A stretch of DNA of 16,248 nt from Sphingobium sp. (GCA_017745115.1 JAGIAA010000049.1:1-16248), one strand, 5' to 3'; shown: positions 7,223 to 14,425, counted from the first letter of the stretch. Notes: generated by a model not told the origin, from the letters alone. A program made the numbers and translations.

Positions 7223-8047
7223 TCAGCGCAGTTCGCTCGCCATCACCCACCAGTCCGGGTGATCGTCCTCGATCCGCTCGGCTGCCGCATCGCGCTCGTC
7301 CTCGCTCTCAAACAAGGCGAAGCAGGTCGCGCCCGATCCGGACATGCGCGCAAGGCTCGGCAGCTGCGCGCGCAGAACGGCCAGCACCTCGTCGATCTCC
7401 GGCACCAGGGCAATGGCCGGCGCTGCCAGATCATTGCGGCCGCGCCGCCAATCGGCAGGGTCGAGCGGGCCACGGTCGATGCCGTCCCACTCCTTGAACA
7501 CGGGACCGGTCGGGCATTCGACCAGCGGATTGACCAGCAAGATCGGCATGCCTTCCAGATCGAGATCGACTGTTTCCAATCTCTCGCCCACCCCTTTTCC
7601 GAACACGGTTTGCGAGCCCAGGCATGCCGGCACATCGGCGCCGAGCGATGCGGCGATGGCCGGAAAGTCGAGCTCCATCGGGCGGATATCCCAAAGCTTC
7701 ACCAACAACCGCAGCGCAGCCGCCGCATCTGCCGAGCCCCCACCGATGCCTGACGCGATCGGCAGCTGCTTGGCGAGGATGAGATCCGCACCGAATTGCG
7801 TACTGCTCGCCGCCTGCAGCGCCCGCGCGGCACGCATGACGAGATTGTCCTCCCCGGCACTCAGGCCGTCGGCGAAGTCCCCTTCGATGGTCAGCACGAT
7901 CTCGCCATCGTCGCGAGCCGATCCGCGCAGCCCATCGCCATCCGCGCAGAAGGCAAACAGACTCTCAAGCTCGTGATAGCCGTCCGGACGCCGCGCGCGG
8001 ACATGGAGAGCAAGGTTGACCTTGGCATAGGCGGTTTCGCTAAGCAT
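7223..8047 (-). CDS. ispE: 4-diphosphocytidyl-2-C-methyl-D-erythritol kinase
   Basis: GHMP-family kinase of 274 residues that phosphorylates the 2-hydroxyl of CDP-methylerythritol with ATP, in the non-mevalonate (MEP) isoprenoid pathway. Evidence: the N-terminal AYAKVNLALHV (catalytic Lys in AKVN, about K8), the GYHEL motif (23-27), the ATP-binding PIASGIGGGSADAAAA (96-111), the aspartate in LGADVPACL (about D138) and the C-terminal MSGSGATCFALF. The frame opens with a TTG at 8068, but ATG 8047 places the conserved Ala-Tyr-Ala-Lys segment where the family has it. Neither start has a strong Shine-Dalgarno sequence. It is divergent from the small secreted protein gene, sharing a 121-base upstream region. 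No other MEP-pathway gene is in the window, as is usual. Confidence 0.93.
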   Translation of the reverse strand: MLSETAYAKVNLALHVRARRPDGYHELESLFAFCADGDGLRGSARDDGEIVLTIEGDFADGLSAGEDNLVMRAARALQAASSTQFGADLILAKQLPIASGIGGGSADAAAALRLLVKLWDIRPMELDFPAIAASLGADVPACLGSQTVFGKGVGERLETVDLDLEGMPILLVNPLVECPTGPVFKEWDGIDRGPLDPADWRRGRNDLAAPAIALVPEIDEVLAVLRAQLPSLARMSGSGATCFALFESEDERDAAAERIEDDHPDWWVMASELR

Positions 8048-8168
8048 CGCCGCATGGCTAGATCGCAACGTCTCGAGAATTGCAACGCCTTCGAGCCGGC
8101 ATTCACGCGGCGCTCATCCAAAGCTCGTCATTCAATGTCGGGAAGCGGCCAGGGGAACGAGGGCAGCG

Positions 8169-8600
8169 ATGCGTCCAAGGATGATCCGAACGCTTTGTCT
8201 CGGCTGGCTCGCCTCAGCTGCTCCTGGCTTTGCCGCCGATCCCGACAACGCCGATGTCTCGGCCGTGACGAACGCAAAACAATATCTGGGGATCACCAGC
8301 GCGGACCTGGATTGCCCGCCTTCGGCAGTGGATGGCGCGATCACCGTCTGCGGCAAACGAAAGGCCTCGCCGCGCATCGATCCGCCCGAACGGGATACGA
8401 CAGCGGGACGTCCCGACGCCAAAACAACGGCCTTGGGTTCTCCGCCCATTCCGCCGCGCCCGCCAAGCGTAACCATCGGGATCTGCTTCCTTCAGAAATG
8501 TCCCAAGAAGCCCTATTACATCGACGTTTCGGCCCTGCCCAAGGCGCCGCCTGGTTCGGACGCCGACAAGATCGCGCGCGGCGAAATGCGCGCACCCTGA
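8169..8600 (+). CDS. Small secreted Cys-containing protein of unknown function
   Basis: A 143-residue protein I do not recognise as a named family. A signal peptide is clear (basic MRPRMIR, hydrophobic core, probable cleavage after GFA near residue 22), so the product is probably periplasmic. The mature part is Pro- and Ala-rich and has four cysteines (C49, C61, C106, C111) that could make two disulfides. The ITVCGKR segment (58-64) resembles the VVCG-R-like motif that recurs in small secreted proteins of sphingomonads; that is recollection, not a search result. ATG 8169 is preceded by CGAGGG (8158-8163), 5 bases away; ATG 8181 would also leave a signal peptide. The next gene starts 66 bases downstream but has its own candidate promoter. 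No catalytic motif is visible. Confidence 0.7.
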   Translation: MRPRMIRTLCLGWLASAAPGFAADPDNADVSAVTNAKQYLGITSADLDCPPSAVDGAITVCGKRKASPRIDPPERDTTAGRPDAKTTALGSPPIPPRPPSVTIGICFLQKCPKKPYYIDVSALPKAPPGSDADKIARGEMRAP

Positions 8601-8603
8601 CGG

Positions 8604-8628
8604 GGAACTTTCCCGCGCGATGGACGCT
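8604..8628 (+). promoter_or_regulatory. Candidate EcfG-type (general stress) promoter
   Basis: GGAAC at 8604-8608 is followed after exactly 16 bases by CGCT (8625-8628), against the alphaproteobacterial EcfG/sigma-T pattern GGAAC-N16/17-CGTT (one mismatch in the -10 box). It lies between the stop of the secreted protein and the small membrane protein start, about 38 bases before that ATG. A GGGAA/TTCCC near-palindrome overlaps the -35 box. Confidence 0.45.
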
Positions 8629-8666
8629 TTTAAGGGGTCCACCAGACCAGACCTAGAAAGCCTGAC

Positions 8667-8813
8667 ATGCTCTACACAATCGTCGTCGTCCTGATCGTAC
8701 TTTGGCTCATCGGCTTTCTCGCCCATGTCGGCGGCGGGCTCATTCACCTGCTGCTGCTGATCGCAGGCATCGTGTTCGTGTTCCAGTTGATGACGGGCCG
8801 CCGGTCGCTTTAG
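8667..8813 (+). CDS. lmo0937 family small membrane protein
   Basis: A 48-residue gene. The product starts MLYTIVVVLIVLWLIGF and ends FQLMTGRRSL. It has two hydrophobic helices (about 3-18 and 24-42) separated by a short His-Gly-Gly-Gly turn, with a basic Arg-Arg tail. This length and pattern are those of the lmo0937 family (DUF5670), tiny inner-membrane proteins of unknown role that are common and often stress-related in alphaproteobacteria. The ATG at 8667 has only a weak AGAAAG site. A candidate EcfG-type promoter upstream and a strong intrinsic terminator just downstream suggest that it forms its own short transcript. Confidence 0.85.
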   Translation: MLYTIVVVLIVLWLIGFLAHVGGGLIHLLLLIAGIVFVFQLMTGRRSL

Positions 8814-8830
8814 CGCCGACGCCGGAAACG

Positions 8831-8872
8831 AGACGCCGCCGACCAATGGATCGGCGGCGCGCGTCTGTTTTT
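8831..8872 (+). terminator. Intrinsic terminator after the lmo0937 gene
   Basis: CGCCGCCGA (8834-8842) and TCGGCGGCG (8851-8859) form a perfect 9-base stem with an 8-base loop. An alternative pairing uses AGACGC (8831-8836) with GCGTCT (8861-8866), which brings the stem right up to the T-run at 8868-8872. It lies between convergent genes; on the - strand the matching A-run is upstream, so termination of the PEP-CTERM transcript is less sure. Confidence 0.78.
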
Positions 8873-8880
8873 ATGACGGA

Positions 8881-9471
8881 TCAGGCGAACGCTACAGCCA
8901 TCTTGCGGCGACGAAGGGCAGCACCGGCAATGCCGAAACCCGCGATCATCATGGCCCAGGCAGCGGGCTCGGGAACGGCCGCCCTACCGGTGGACGCGAT
9001 CGACTGAACGCCCGTCCGCGCCGCGATGTCGTGCACCTGATCCAGGAAGCCGATCCCGATGATCTCTTCGCCGTGATTCTGGTCGTAGCAATCCCAGGTC
9101 TGGACGCAGTAGAGCGAGCGGAACGTCGAAATGTCGCTCGAATCCGTCAGCTGGAACATCAGATGCGCCTTGGCGCTTCCCGAGAAATCGAACAGCAGGT
9201 CGGTCGCGGTAGCCGTGAGCGACGTGCCGAGAATATCGACCTTGGAATTCTCGGAACCGAAATAGCCCTCGAGCGTGGCGGTGCGCGCGTAGCCGGTGAT
9301 CTTGATCGTCCAGTCGACGATGTTCGCGGTCTTGATCACACCGATCGTGTCGTCGGTCGTGATCGACAGCTCGGCGGTCATGCCGCCGACGGTGCGCGTG
9401 CCGACATAGGTGGCGGCGTTAGCCACGCCCGCCGTGGCGAGAAGCGCGGCGAGCGCGATCGATTTCTTCAT
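8881..9471 (-). CDS. PEPxxWA-CTERM sorting domain-containing protein
   Basis: A 196-residue exported protein. Residues 1-19 form a signal peptide (MKKSIALAALLATAGVANA). The C-terminus carries the sphingomonad form of the PEP-CTERM signal: VPEPAAWA (166-173), a hydrophobic helix, then RRRK (187-190) and a short tail. Such proteins are processed and anchored or secreted by an exosortase system, often with exopolysaccharide; no exosortase gene lies in this window. The middle (about 21-160) looks beta-rich, with Thr/Ser-rich strands and one Cys pair, C122 and C128 (YCVQTWDCYD), which may form a disulfide. No enzymatic motif is seen. ATG 9471 follows a G-rich site (minus-strand GGGGG over 9480-9484) that is inside an inverted repeat. 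It lies 110 bases downstream of etfQO. Confidence 0.88.
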   Translation of the reverse strand: MKKSIALAALLATAGVANAATYVGTRTVGGMTAELSITTDDTIGVIKTANIVDWTIKITGYARTATLEGYFGSENSKVDILGTSLTATATDLLFDFSGSAKAHLMFQLTDSSDISTFRSLYCVQTWDCYDQNHGEEIIGIGFLDQVHDIAARTGVQSIASTGRAAVPEPAAWAMMIAGFGIAGAALRRRKMAVAFA

Positions 9472-9479
9472 CTTGAGGT

Positions 9480-9515
9480 CCCCCTAACATTGGTTAGAGG
9501 CCGAACGGTTAGGGG
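9480..9515. repeat. Inverted repeat covering the PEP-CTERM ribosome binding site
   Basis: CCCCTAAC (9481-9488) and GTTAGGGG (9508-9515) are perfect 8-base arms. In the - strand transcript the downstream arm contains the G-run that serves as the Shine-Dalgarno region of the PEP-CTERM gene. Inside the loop another GGTTAG copy (9492-9497) could pair instead with the CTAAC arm, so two alternative hairpins are possible. Role inferred from position. Confidence 0.5.
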
Positions 9516-9581
9516 TGGCCTGAGACTCTTTGGTTACAGAAAACAACGCGTTAACAACCGTCCCAAATCAGGACATGCCGC

Positions 9582-11234
9582 TCACATGTTCGGATAAGTC
9601 GGTCCGCCACCGCCCTCGGGTGCCACCCAGTCGATATTCTGCGTCGGATCCTTGATGTCGCAGGTCTTGCAGTGGACGCAGTTCTGCGCGTTGATCTGGA
9701 AGCGCGGCTTGCCCTTCTCGTCCGTCAGAACCTCGTACACGCCCGCCGGGCAATAAAGCCGCGCCGGCTCGTCGTAGAGCGGCAGATTATAGTCGATCGG
9801 AACATCCGGGTCCTTCAGGTGAAGGTGGCAGGGCTGGTCTTCCTCATGGTTGGTGCCGGAGAGGAAGACCGAGGACAGCCGGTCGAAGCTCAGCACGCCA
9901 TCGGGCTTGGGATAGGCGATGGGGTCACACTCTTCCTTGGGCCAGAGCTTGGTGTGATCCGCCTTGTTGCGGAGCGTGAACGGCAAACCGATGCCCAGCT
10001 GGCGCATCCACATGTCGATGCCGGCGACCAGCGTGCCCCAGAGATTGCCGAACTTGCCGAGCGCCGGGCCGGCATTGCGGACCTTCCACAGCTCGTCGAC
10101 GATCCAGCTCTTACCTAGTGCTTCGGAATATGCCGCGAGCTCGTCGCCCGAGCGATCCGCCGCGACGGCATCGAAGGCCGCGTCGGCCGCGAGCATCGCC
10201 GACTTCATGGCGGTGTGCGTGCCCTTGATGCGCGGCACGTTGACGAAGCCCGCCGTGCAGCCGATCAGCGCCGCGCCGGGCATGACGAGCTCGGGAATCG
10301 ACTGATAGCCGCCCTCGTTGATGACGCGAGCGCCGTAAGCGACGCGCTTGCCGCCCTCCAGAACCGCCTTGATCGCCGGATGATGCTTCCAGCGCTGGAA
10401 TTCCTCGTAAGGCGAGAGATAGGGATTGCGGTAGCCCAAGCCGACCACGAAGCCGAGCGCCACCTGTCCGCCGGCCTGATGATAGAGGAAACCGCCGCCA
10501 TAGGCATCGGTCAGCGGCCAGCCCTGGGTATGGATGACACGACCGGGGACATGCTTCGACGGATCGATGTCCCACAGTTCCTTGATACCGAGACCATAGG
10601 TCTGGGGATCGCAATTGGCTTCGAGATTGAATTTGGCTTTCAGGCGCTTGGTGAGATGGCCGCGCGCGCCCTCGGCAAATAGCGTGTAGCGGGCGTGCAG
10701 CTCGAGCCCGGGCTGATAGTCGCCCTTGTGATGCCCGTCTCTGGCGACGCCCATGTCGCCCGTCGCGACGCCTTTCACAGACCCGTCGTCATTGTAGATG
10801 ATCTCGGCGGCCGGGAAGCCGGGAAAGATCTCGACGCCGAGCGCCTCGGCCTGCTCGGCGAGCCAGCGGCAGAGCGACCCCAGCGATCCGGTGTAGCAAC
10901 CCTTGTTGTTCATGAACGGCGGCAGCATCATATGCGGCATCGCCATCTTGCCACCCGCCGTCAGCCACCAGTGCTGGTTGTCGCTCACCGGCACCTCGGC
11001 GATCGGACAGCCGCTCGTGCGCCAGTCCGGCAGCAATTCATCGAGCGCCTTGGGGTCGACCACCGCGCCGGACAGGATATGCGCGCCGATCTCGGAGCCT
11101 TTTTCGAGGATGCAGACGCTGATCTCGCGCCCCGCCTCGTTCGCGCGCTGTTTCAGGCGGATCGCAGCAGAAAGCCCCGCGGGGCCGCCGCCCACGATCA
11201 CGACGTCATAAGGCATGGACTCCCGCTCGGACAT
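9582..11234 (-). CDS. Electron transfer flavoprotein-ubiquinone oxidoreductase
   Basis: A 550-residue ETF-QO, the inner-membrane-associated FAD and [4Fe-4S] enzyme that passes electrons from ETF (reduced by acyl-CoA and other dehydrogenases) to ubiquinone. Seen: the FAD-binding VVIVGGGPAGLSAA (11-24), the EKGSEIGAHILSGAV segment, FVNVPRIKGTHTAMKS in the FAD/quinone region, and at the C-terminus the cluster cysteines C495 (YCPAGVYEV), C519, C522 and C525 (CVHCKTCDIKDPTQNIDW). Length matches the bacterial/mitochondrial enzyme rather than the shorter FixC. The frame opens at 11261, but ATG 11234 has AAGAGGAG just upstream and is preferred. The gene is divergent from the UDG-like gene; the shared region holds an 8-base-arm palindrome. 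etfA/etfB are not in this window. Confidence 0.95.
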   Translation of the reverse strand: MSERESMPYDVVIVGGGPAGLSAAIRLKQRANEAGREISVCILEKGSEIGAHILSGAVVDPKALDELLPDWRTSGCPIAEVPVSDNQHWWLTAGGKMAMPHMMLPPFMNNKGCYTGSLGSLCRWLAEQAEALGVEIFPGFPAAEIIYNDDGSVKGVATGDMGVARDGHHKGDYQPGLELHARYTLFAEGARGHLTKRLKAKFNLEANCDPQTYGLGIKELWDIDPSKHVPGRVIHTQGWPLTDAYGGGFLYHQAGGQVALGFVVGLGYRNPYLSPYEEFQRWKHHPAIKAVLEGGKRVAYGARVINEGGYQSIPELVMPGAALIGCTAGFVNVPRIKGTHTAMKSAMLAADAAFDAVAADRSGDELAAYSEALGKSWIVDELWKVRNAGPALGKFGNLWGTLVAGIDMWMRQLGIGLPFTLRNKADHTKLWPKEECDPIAYPKPDGVLSFDRLSSVFLSGTNHEEDQPCHLHLKDPDVPIDYNLPLYDEPARLYCPAGVYEVLTDEKGKPRFQINAQNCVHCKTCDIKDPTQNIDWVAPEGGGGPTYPNM

Positions 11235-11312
11235 CTCGTGCTCCTCTTGCCGGTCCATCACGCGTCCAGTCGCCGCAAATCTGCACCGACTGGCGGCCCA
11301 CGCAGTGCGGCA

Positions 11313-11345
11313 AGGTTGACAGTCCAGTCAACCTCTGACTCTTGT
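11313..11345. promoter_or_regulatory. Palindrome with a TTGACA box between divergent genes
   Basis: AGGTTGAC (11313-11320) and GTCAACCT (11327-11334) are perfect 8-base arms around 6 bases. The left arm contains a consensus -35 TTGACA on the + strand (11316-11321). With an 18-base spacer, TCTTGT (11340-11345) would be the -10, placing transcription start close to the UDG-like ATG at 11353. The palindrome fills the spacer, a typical position for an operator. The regulator is unknown. Confidence 0.45.
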
Positions 11346-11352
11346 TGCCCCC

Positions 11353-12129
11353 ATGCGGGTCGCACAAGCAAGAACATGGACGGCACAGGATGTCGCGGAT
11401 TCCTACGCGCTTTGGTGGCGCGAGGCGGGACTCCATAGTGAGACGTCGCTCGAGCCCCATGGCTGGCTCGCAGAACCCGCTGCCGAGGCCGGCCCAGCGG
11501 AGGTTGCGGCACCGCCCCGCCAGCGGGTGGCCGAGCCCGCGCCCGTCACGCCGATCCGTGCCGCGAATGCGCACGTCACACCGTCCAGCCTCGCGGATTT
11601 CCGTGCCTGGCTGCAGGAACAGCCGCAGCCCGAAGCGCTGTGGAGTGGGCCGCTTTTCCTGCCTTCCGAAGCCATGAACGCTCGGCTGCTGGTGATCTGC
11701 GACATGCCTGACGAGGGCGCTCAGTCCGATGCAGTGCCTTTCGCAGCGCCAACCGCCCGTTTTGTCGGGGCGATGCTAAACGCTATCGGTCTCAAGCTCG
11801 AACATGTCGCTTTCGCACCACTTGCGATGCGGCGAGCGCCCGGCGGGCTCCTCGACAACGAGATTGCTCGCAGCCTTGCCCAGCGCATGCGCCAATATCT
11901 GGCCCTTGCCCGCCCGCAGGCGGCGCTCATTCTCGGCGACAAGACGAGCCGTGCCCTGCTTGCGGCACAAACCACGGCGAATTCTGCAAATTTGCCCGAA
12001 ATTAACCACGATGGCGGCACGCTGCTGGTCGCAGCGCTTGCCGGACCGGACCTGTTGATGCGCCGACCGCTCGCCAAGGCAGCGAGCTGGCAGACGCTGC
12101 GCCTGTTGCATGGGATGTTGAACGGATGA
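11353..12129 (+). CDS. Divergent uracil-DNA glycosylase-like protein
   Basis: A 258-residue protein with weak resemblance to the family 4/5 uracil-DNA glycosylase fold. After an Ala/Pro-rich N-terminal part (about 1-105), residues 110-145 (ARLLVICDMPDEG... PFAAPTARFVGAML) align with the usual ILVVGEGPGEEED-G-PFVG-AG region. Residues 185-204 (LARPQAALILGDKTSRALL) match the P-x-LG-x-A-x-x-LL segment, and 233-251 match the final LLR-P-x-x-K-x-x-W region. The key residues are altered: no GE-PG-x-x-E motif, no His-Pro before LLMRRP (it reads AGP), and a single Cys (C116), so no [4Fe-4S] cluster. Glycosylase activity is therefore doubtful. The ATG has no Shine-Dalgarno sequence. Its stop overlaps the start of the transglycosylase gene (ATGA). 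Confidence 0.65.
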   Translation: MRVAQARTWTAQDVADSYALWWREAGLHSETSLEPHGWLAEPAAEAGPAEVAAPPRQRVAEPAPVTPIRAANAHVTPSSLADFRAWLQEQPQPEALWSGPLFLPSEAMNARLLVICDMPDEGAQSDAVPFAAPTARFVGAMLNAIGLKLEHVAFAPLAMRRAPGGLLDNEIARSLAQRMRQYLALARPQAALILGDKTSRALLAAQTTANSANLPEINHDGGTLLVAALAGPDLLMRRPLAKAASWQTLRLLHGMLNG

Positions 12130-13889
12130 AGTGCCGGACCGTATATTTGCTGACTGCCGCACTGGCGCTGGCCGGGCTGACGCCGGCTGCCCATGCCGCG
12201 GCTGGCGACGCCCTGCTCGGCGTTTCGGCCATCGCCACGCTCGACGACGATTCCGCCTCCCGCTACCGCGCCATCTTCGACCAGATCGACGGCAAGAAAT
12301 GGCTCGACGCCAAGATCGGCATCATCGCGCTCGACGAGAGCGACAGCATGCGGCCCTATCTGCTGGCCCGGCTCTATCTCGCGAAGGACTCACCCCGCGT
12401 CGAGTTGTTCGACCTGCTCGATCTCATCAACAAGGCGCCGTATCTGCCGCAGGCCGATCAGCTCTCGAAGCTCGCGGCAAAGCGCGGCGCACAGGGTCTC
12501 CCCGACGCCTCGGCGACGCGCAAGCTTGTCTGGACCGGCGGTTCGCCGCAGCGCCGCACGCTGGGTGCGGTCAAGAATGACAGCGTCGCCGACGCCATTC
12601 GTGGTCAGGTTACGGCCCGCATCGTCGCCAACGATCCCGTCGGCGCCGAAGCCCAGCTCACGGGCGCCGAGTTCGCGCTGACGGCAGCCGGCTATACCGA
12701 GCTGCAGCACCGTATCGGCTGGTCATACTACATCATGGGCGACACCAAGAACGCCCGCCGCATGGCCGCGCGCGCGCTCGAAGGCGGCGCCGGCGACTGG
12801 GTGCCCTCCGCCTGGTGGACCATCGGTCTTTCGGCCTGGCGCGACAAGGATTGGACCACGGCCGCTTCCGCCTTCTACAAGGCCGCGAGCGAAGCCAGCG
12901 ACGGCGACATGAAGAGCGGCGGCTATTTCTGGTCGGCGCGCGCGGTCATGGCCGATCATCATCCCGAGCGCGTCAATGCGCTGCTCAAGGCGGCGGCCCG
13001 CGAAACCGAAACTTTCTACGGCATGCTCGCCCGCGAACAGCTGGGCATGTCGGTCCAGGAGACGCTGCACCGCGACGCCGTGACGTCCGCCGACTGGGCA
13101 CAGCTCAAGACACTGCCCAACGCACGCAATGCCGTCATCATGCGCAGCATCGGCCGTTCAGGCGATGCAGACCAGGTGCTACGCCGCGAGGCCGAGCTGA
13201 GCGGCGACAGCAATTACGCTGCGCTCGTCCATCTCGCGAGCGAACTTTCGCTGCCGACGACACAGCTCTGGCTCGCCCAGCGGTCGACCAACGGTCAGAA
13301 AGTCGCCGCCTATGCGCGCTTCCCCTCGCCCAACTGGACGCCGGCCAATGGCTGGCTGGTCGACAAGGCGCTCGTCTACGCCCACGCGCTGCAGGAAACG
13401 CGCTTTCAGACCGATGCGCGCAGCACCGCCGACGCGCGCGGCGTGCTTCAGGTCGTGCCCGGCACTGGGCGTGAGCTTGCCGGCCAGGCAGGCATGAACT
13501 TCACGGTCGAGCAGCTCTACGACCCGACTTACAATCTCGCCTTGGGTCAGCTCTACATGAAGAAGCTCGCCGCCATGCCCGCCACGCAAGGCCTGCTGGT
13601 CAAGGTGGTCGCGGCCTATAATGCCGGCCCGGCGCCTGTCGACCGCTGGAATACGCAAGTCCGCGACGACGGCGATCCGCTGCTCTTCATCGAGTCCGTC
13701 CCTTATTATGAGACCCGCGCCTATCTGAACGCGGTTCTGCGCAATTATTTCGTCTACCAGATGGAGCAGCAGGGCTCCTCGCCGGTCCTCAAGGCCATGT
13801 CGCAGGGCATGTGGACGCGCTTCCCCGACGGCCAGAAGACCGAGACGGTGCGCGTGCCGGCGGCAGGGAAGGTCGCCCGTGCCGATTGA
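12126..13889 (+). CDS. Soluble lytic murein transglycosylase family protein
   Basis: A 587-residue exported lytic transglycosylase that would cleave peptidoglycan between MurNAc and GlcNAc, forming 1,6-anhydroMurNAc, in the periplasm. Signal peptide: residues 1-24 (MKCRTVYLL... AHA); C3 is in the n-region and there is no lipobox. Residues about 40-400 are helical-repeat-like, as in the Slt70 U-domain. The catalytic SLT domain follows: HALQETRF with catalytic E424, GVLQVVPGTG (439-448, the usual GLMQ-x-MP-x-TA), YNLALGQLYM, AAYNAGPAPVDRW (496-508) and FIESVPYYETRAYL (521-534). The variants ALQET for IRQES and GVLQ for GLMQ are mild. The start ATG overlaps the previous stop by 4 bases, suggesting coupled translation, and its end overlaps moaB by 11 bases. 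Confidence 0.9.
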   Translation: MKCRTVYLLTAALALAGLTPAAHAAAGDALLGVSAIATLDDDSASRYRAIFDQIDGKKWLDAKIGIIALDESDSMRPYLLARLYLAKDSPRVELFDLLDLINKAPYLPQADQLSKLAAKRGAQGLPDASATRKLVWTGGSPQRRTLGAVKNDSVADAIRGQVTARIVANDPVGAEAQLTGAEFALTAAGYTELQHRIGWSYYIMGDTKNARRMAARALEGGAGDWVPSAWWTIGLSAWRDKDWTTAASAFYKAASEASDGDMKSGGYFWSARAVMADHHPERVNALLKAAARETETFYGMLAREQLGMSVQETLHRDAVTSADWAQLKTLPNARNAVIMRSIGRSGDADQVLRREAELSGDSNYAALVHLASELSLPTTQLWLAQRSTNGQKVAAYARFPSPNWTPANGWLVDKALVYAHALQETRFQTDARSTADARGVLQVVPGTGRELAGQAGMNFTVEQLYDPTYNLALGQLYMKKLAAMPATQGLLVKVVAAYNAGPAPVDRWNTQVRDDGDPLLFIESVPYYETRAYLNAVLRNYFVYQMEQQGSSPVLKAMSQGMWTRFPDGQKTETVRVPAAGKVARAD

Positions 13890-14406
13890 CGAGGCGCGGA
13901 CCTTCGTCCCGGTCAATATCGCGCTGCTGACCGTTTCCGACACCCGCACATTTTCCGACGACCGGTCGGGCGACACGCTCGCCGCGCGCATCGAAGCGGC
14001 TGGCCATGTCCTCAAGGAGCGCGCCATCTGCAAGGACAGCCGGGAAGAGATCGTCAGCCATCTCCACGCCTGGATCGAGGATGGCGACATCGATGTCGTC
14101 CTCACCACCGGCGGCACTGGTGTCACGGGACGCGACATCACGCCCGAGGCGATCGAACAGGTCCAGGACAAACCCATCCCAGGCTTTGGCGAATTGTTTC
14201 GCTGGATCAGCTTCGAGAGCATCGGCACCTCGACCATTCAGTCGCGCGCCTGCGCCTGCGTGGCTCGCGGCACTTATATCTTCGCGCTTCCCGGCTCGAC
14301 GGGCGCCGTGAAAGACGGCTGGGACAAGATCCTCGTCCACCAGCTCGACAGCCGCTTCCAGCCCTGCAACTTCGTCGAGTTGATGCCGCGCCTGCTCGAA
14401 AAGTAA
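13879..14406 (+). CDS. moaB: Molybdenum cofactor biosynthesis protein B
   Basis: A 175-residue MoaB/Mog-fold protein that binds molybdopterin; in organisms where it acts in place of Mog/MoeA-type enzymes it adenylylates molybdopterin before metal insertion. Evidence: IALLTVSDTRTF (14-25), the phosphate-binding TTGGTGVTGRDITPEA (76-91), PGFGELFRWISFESIGT (101-117), where MoaB has this longer form of the PGF-E-x-R segment, and ALPGSTGAV (136-144). The start is a GTG at 13879 with GGGAAGG at 13866-13872, lying inside the end of the transglycosylase gene. No other moa/moe gene is visible here. The convergent DUF805 gene ends only 19 bases away, and that gap has no clear terminator. Confidence 0.92.
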   Translation: MPIDEARTFVPVNIALLTVSDTRTFSDDRSGDTLAARIEAAGHVLKERAICKDSREEIVSHLHAWIEDGDIDVVLTTGGTGVTGRDITPEAIEQVQDKPIPGFGELFRWISFESIGTSTIQSRACACVARGTYIFALPGSTGAVKDGWDKILVHQLDSRFQPCNFVELMPRLLEK

Positions 14407-14425
14407 CGGTGCCGCCAGCTGAACG

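Noticed and set aside
6428..7753. 441-codon + strand frame across the formylglutamate hydrolase, the gap and ispE
   Set aside because: It is antisense to two conserved enzymes and has no recognisable domain; the segment in the gap does not look protein-like either.
9540..9560. GTTAAC and AACGCGTT palindromes upstream of the PEP-CTERM gene as a promoter or operator
   Set aside because: No sigma-54 (GG-N10-GC) or convincing sigma-70 pair could be fitted, and the palindromes are short.
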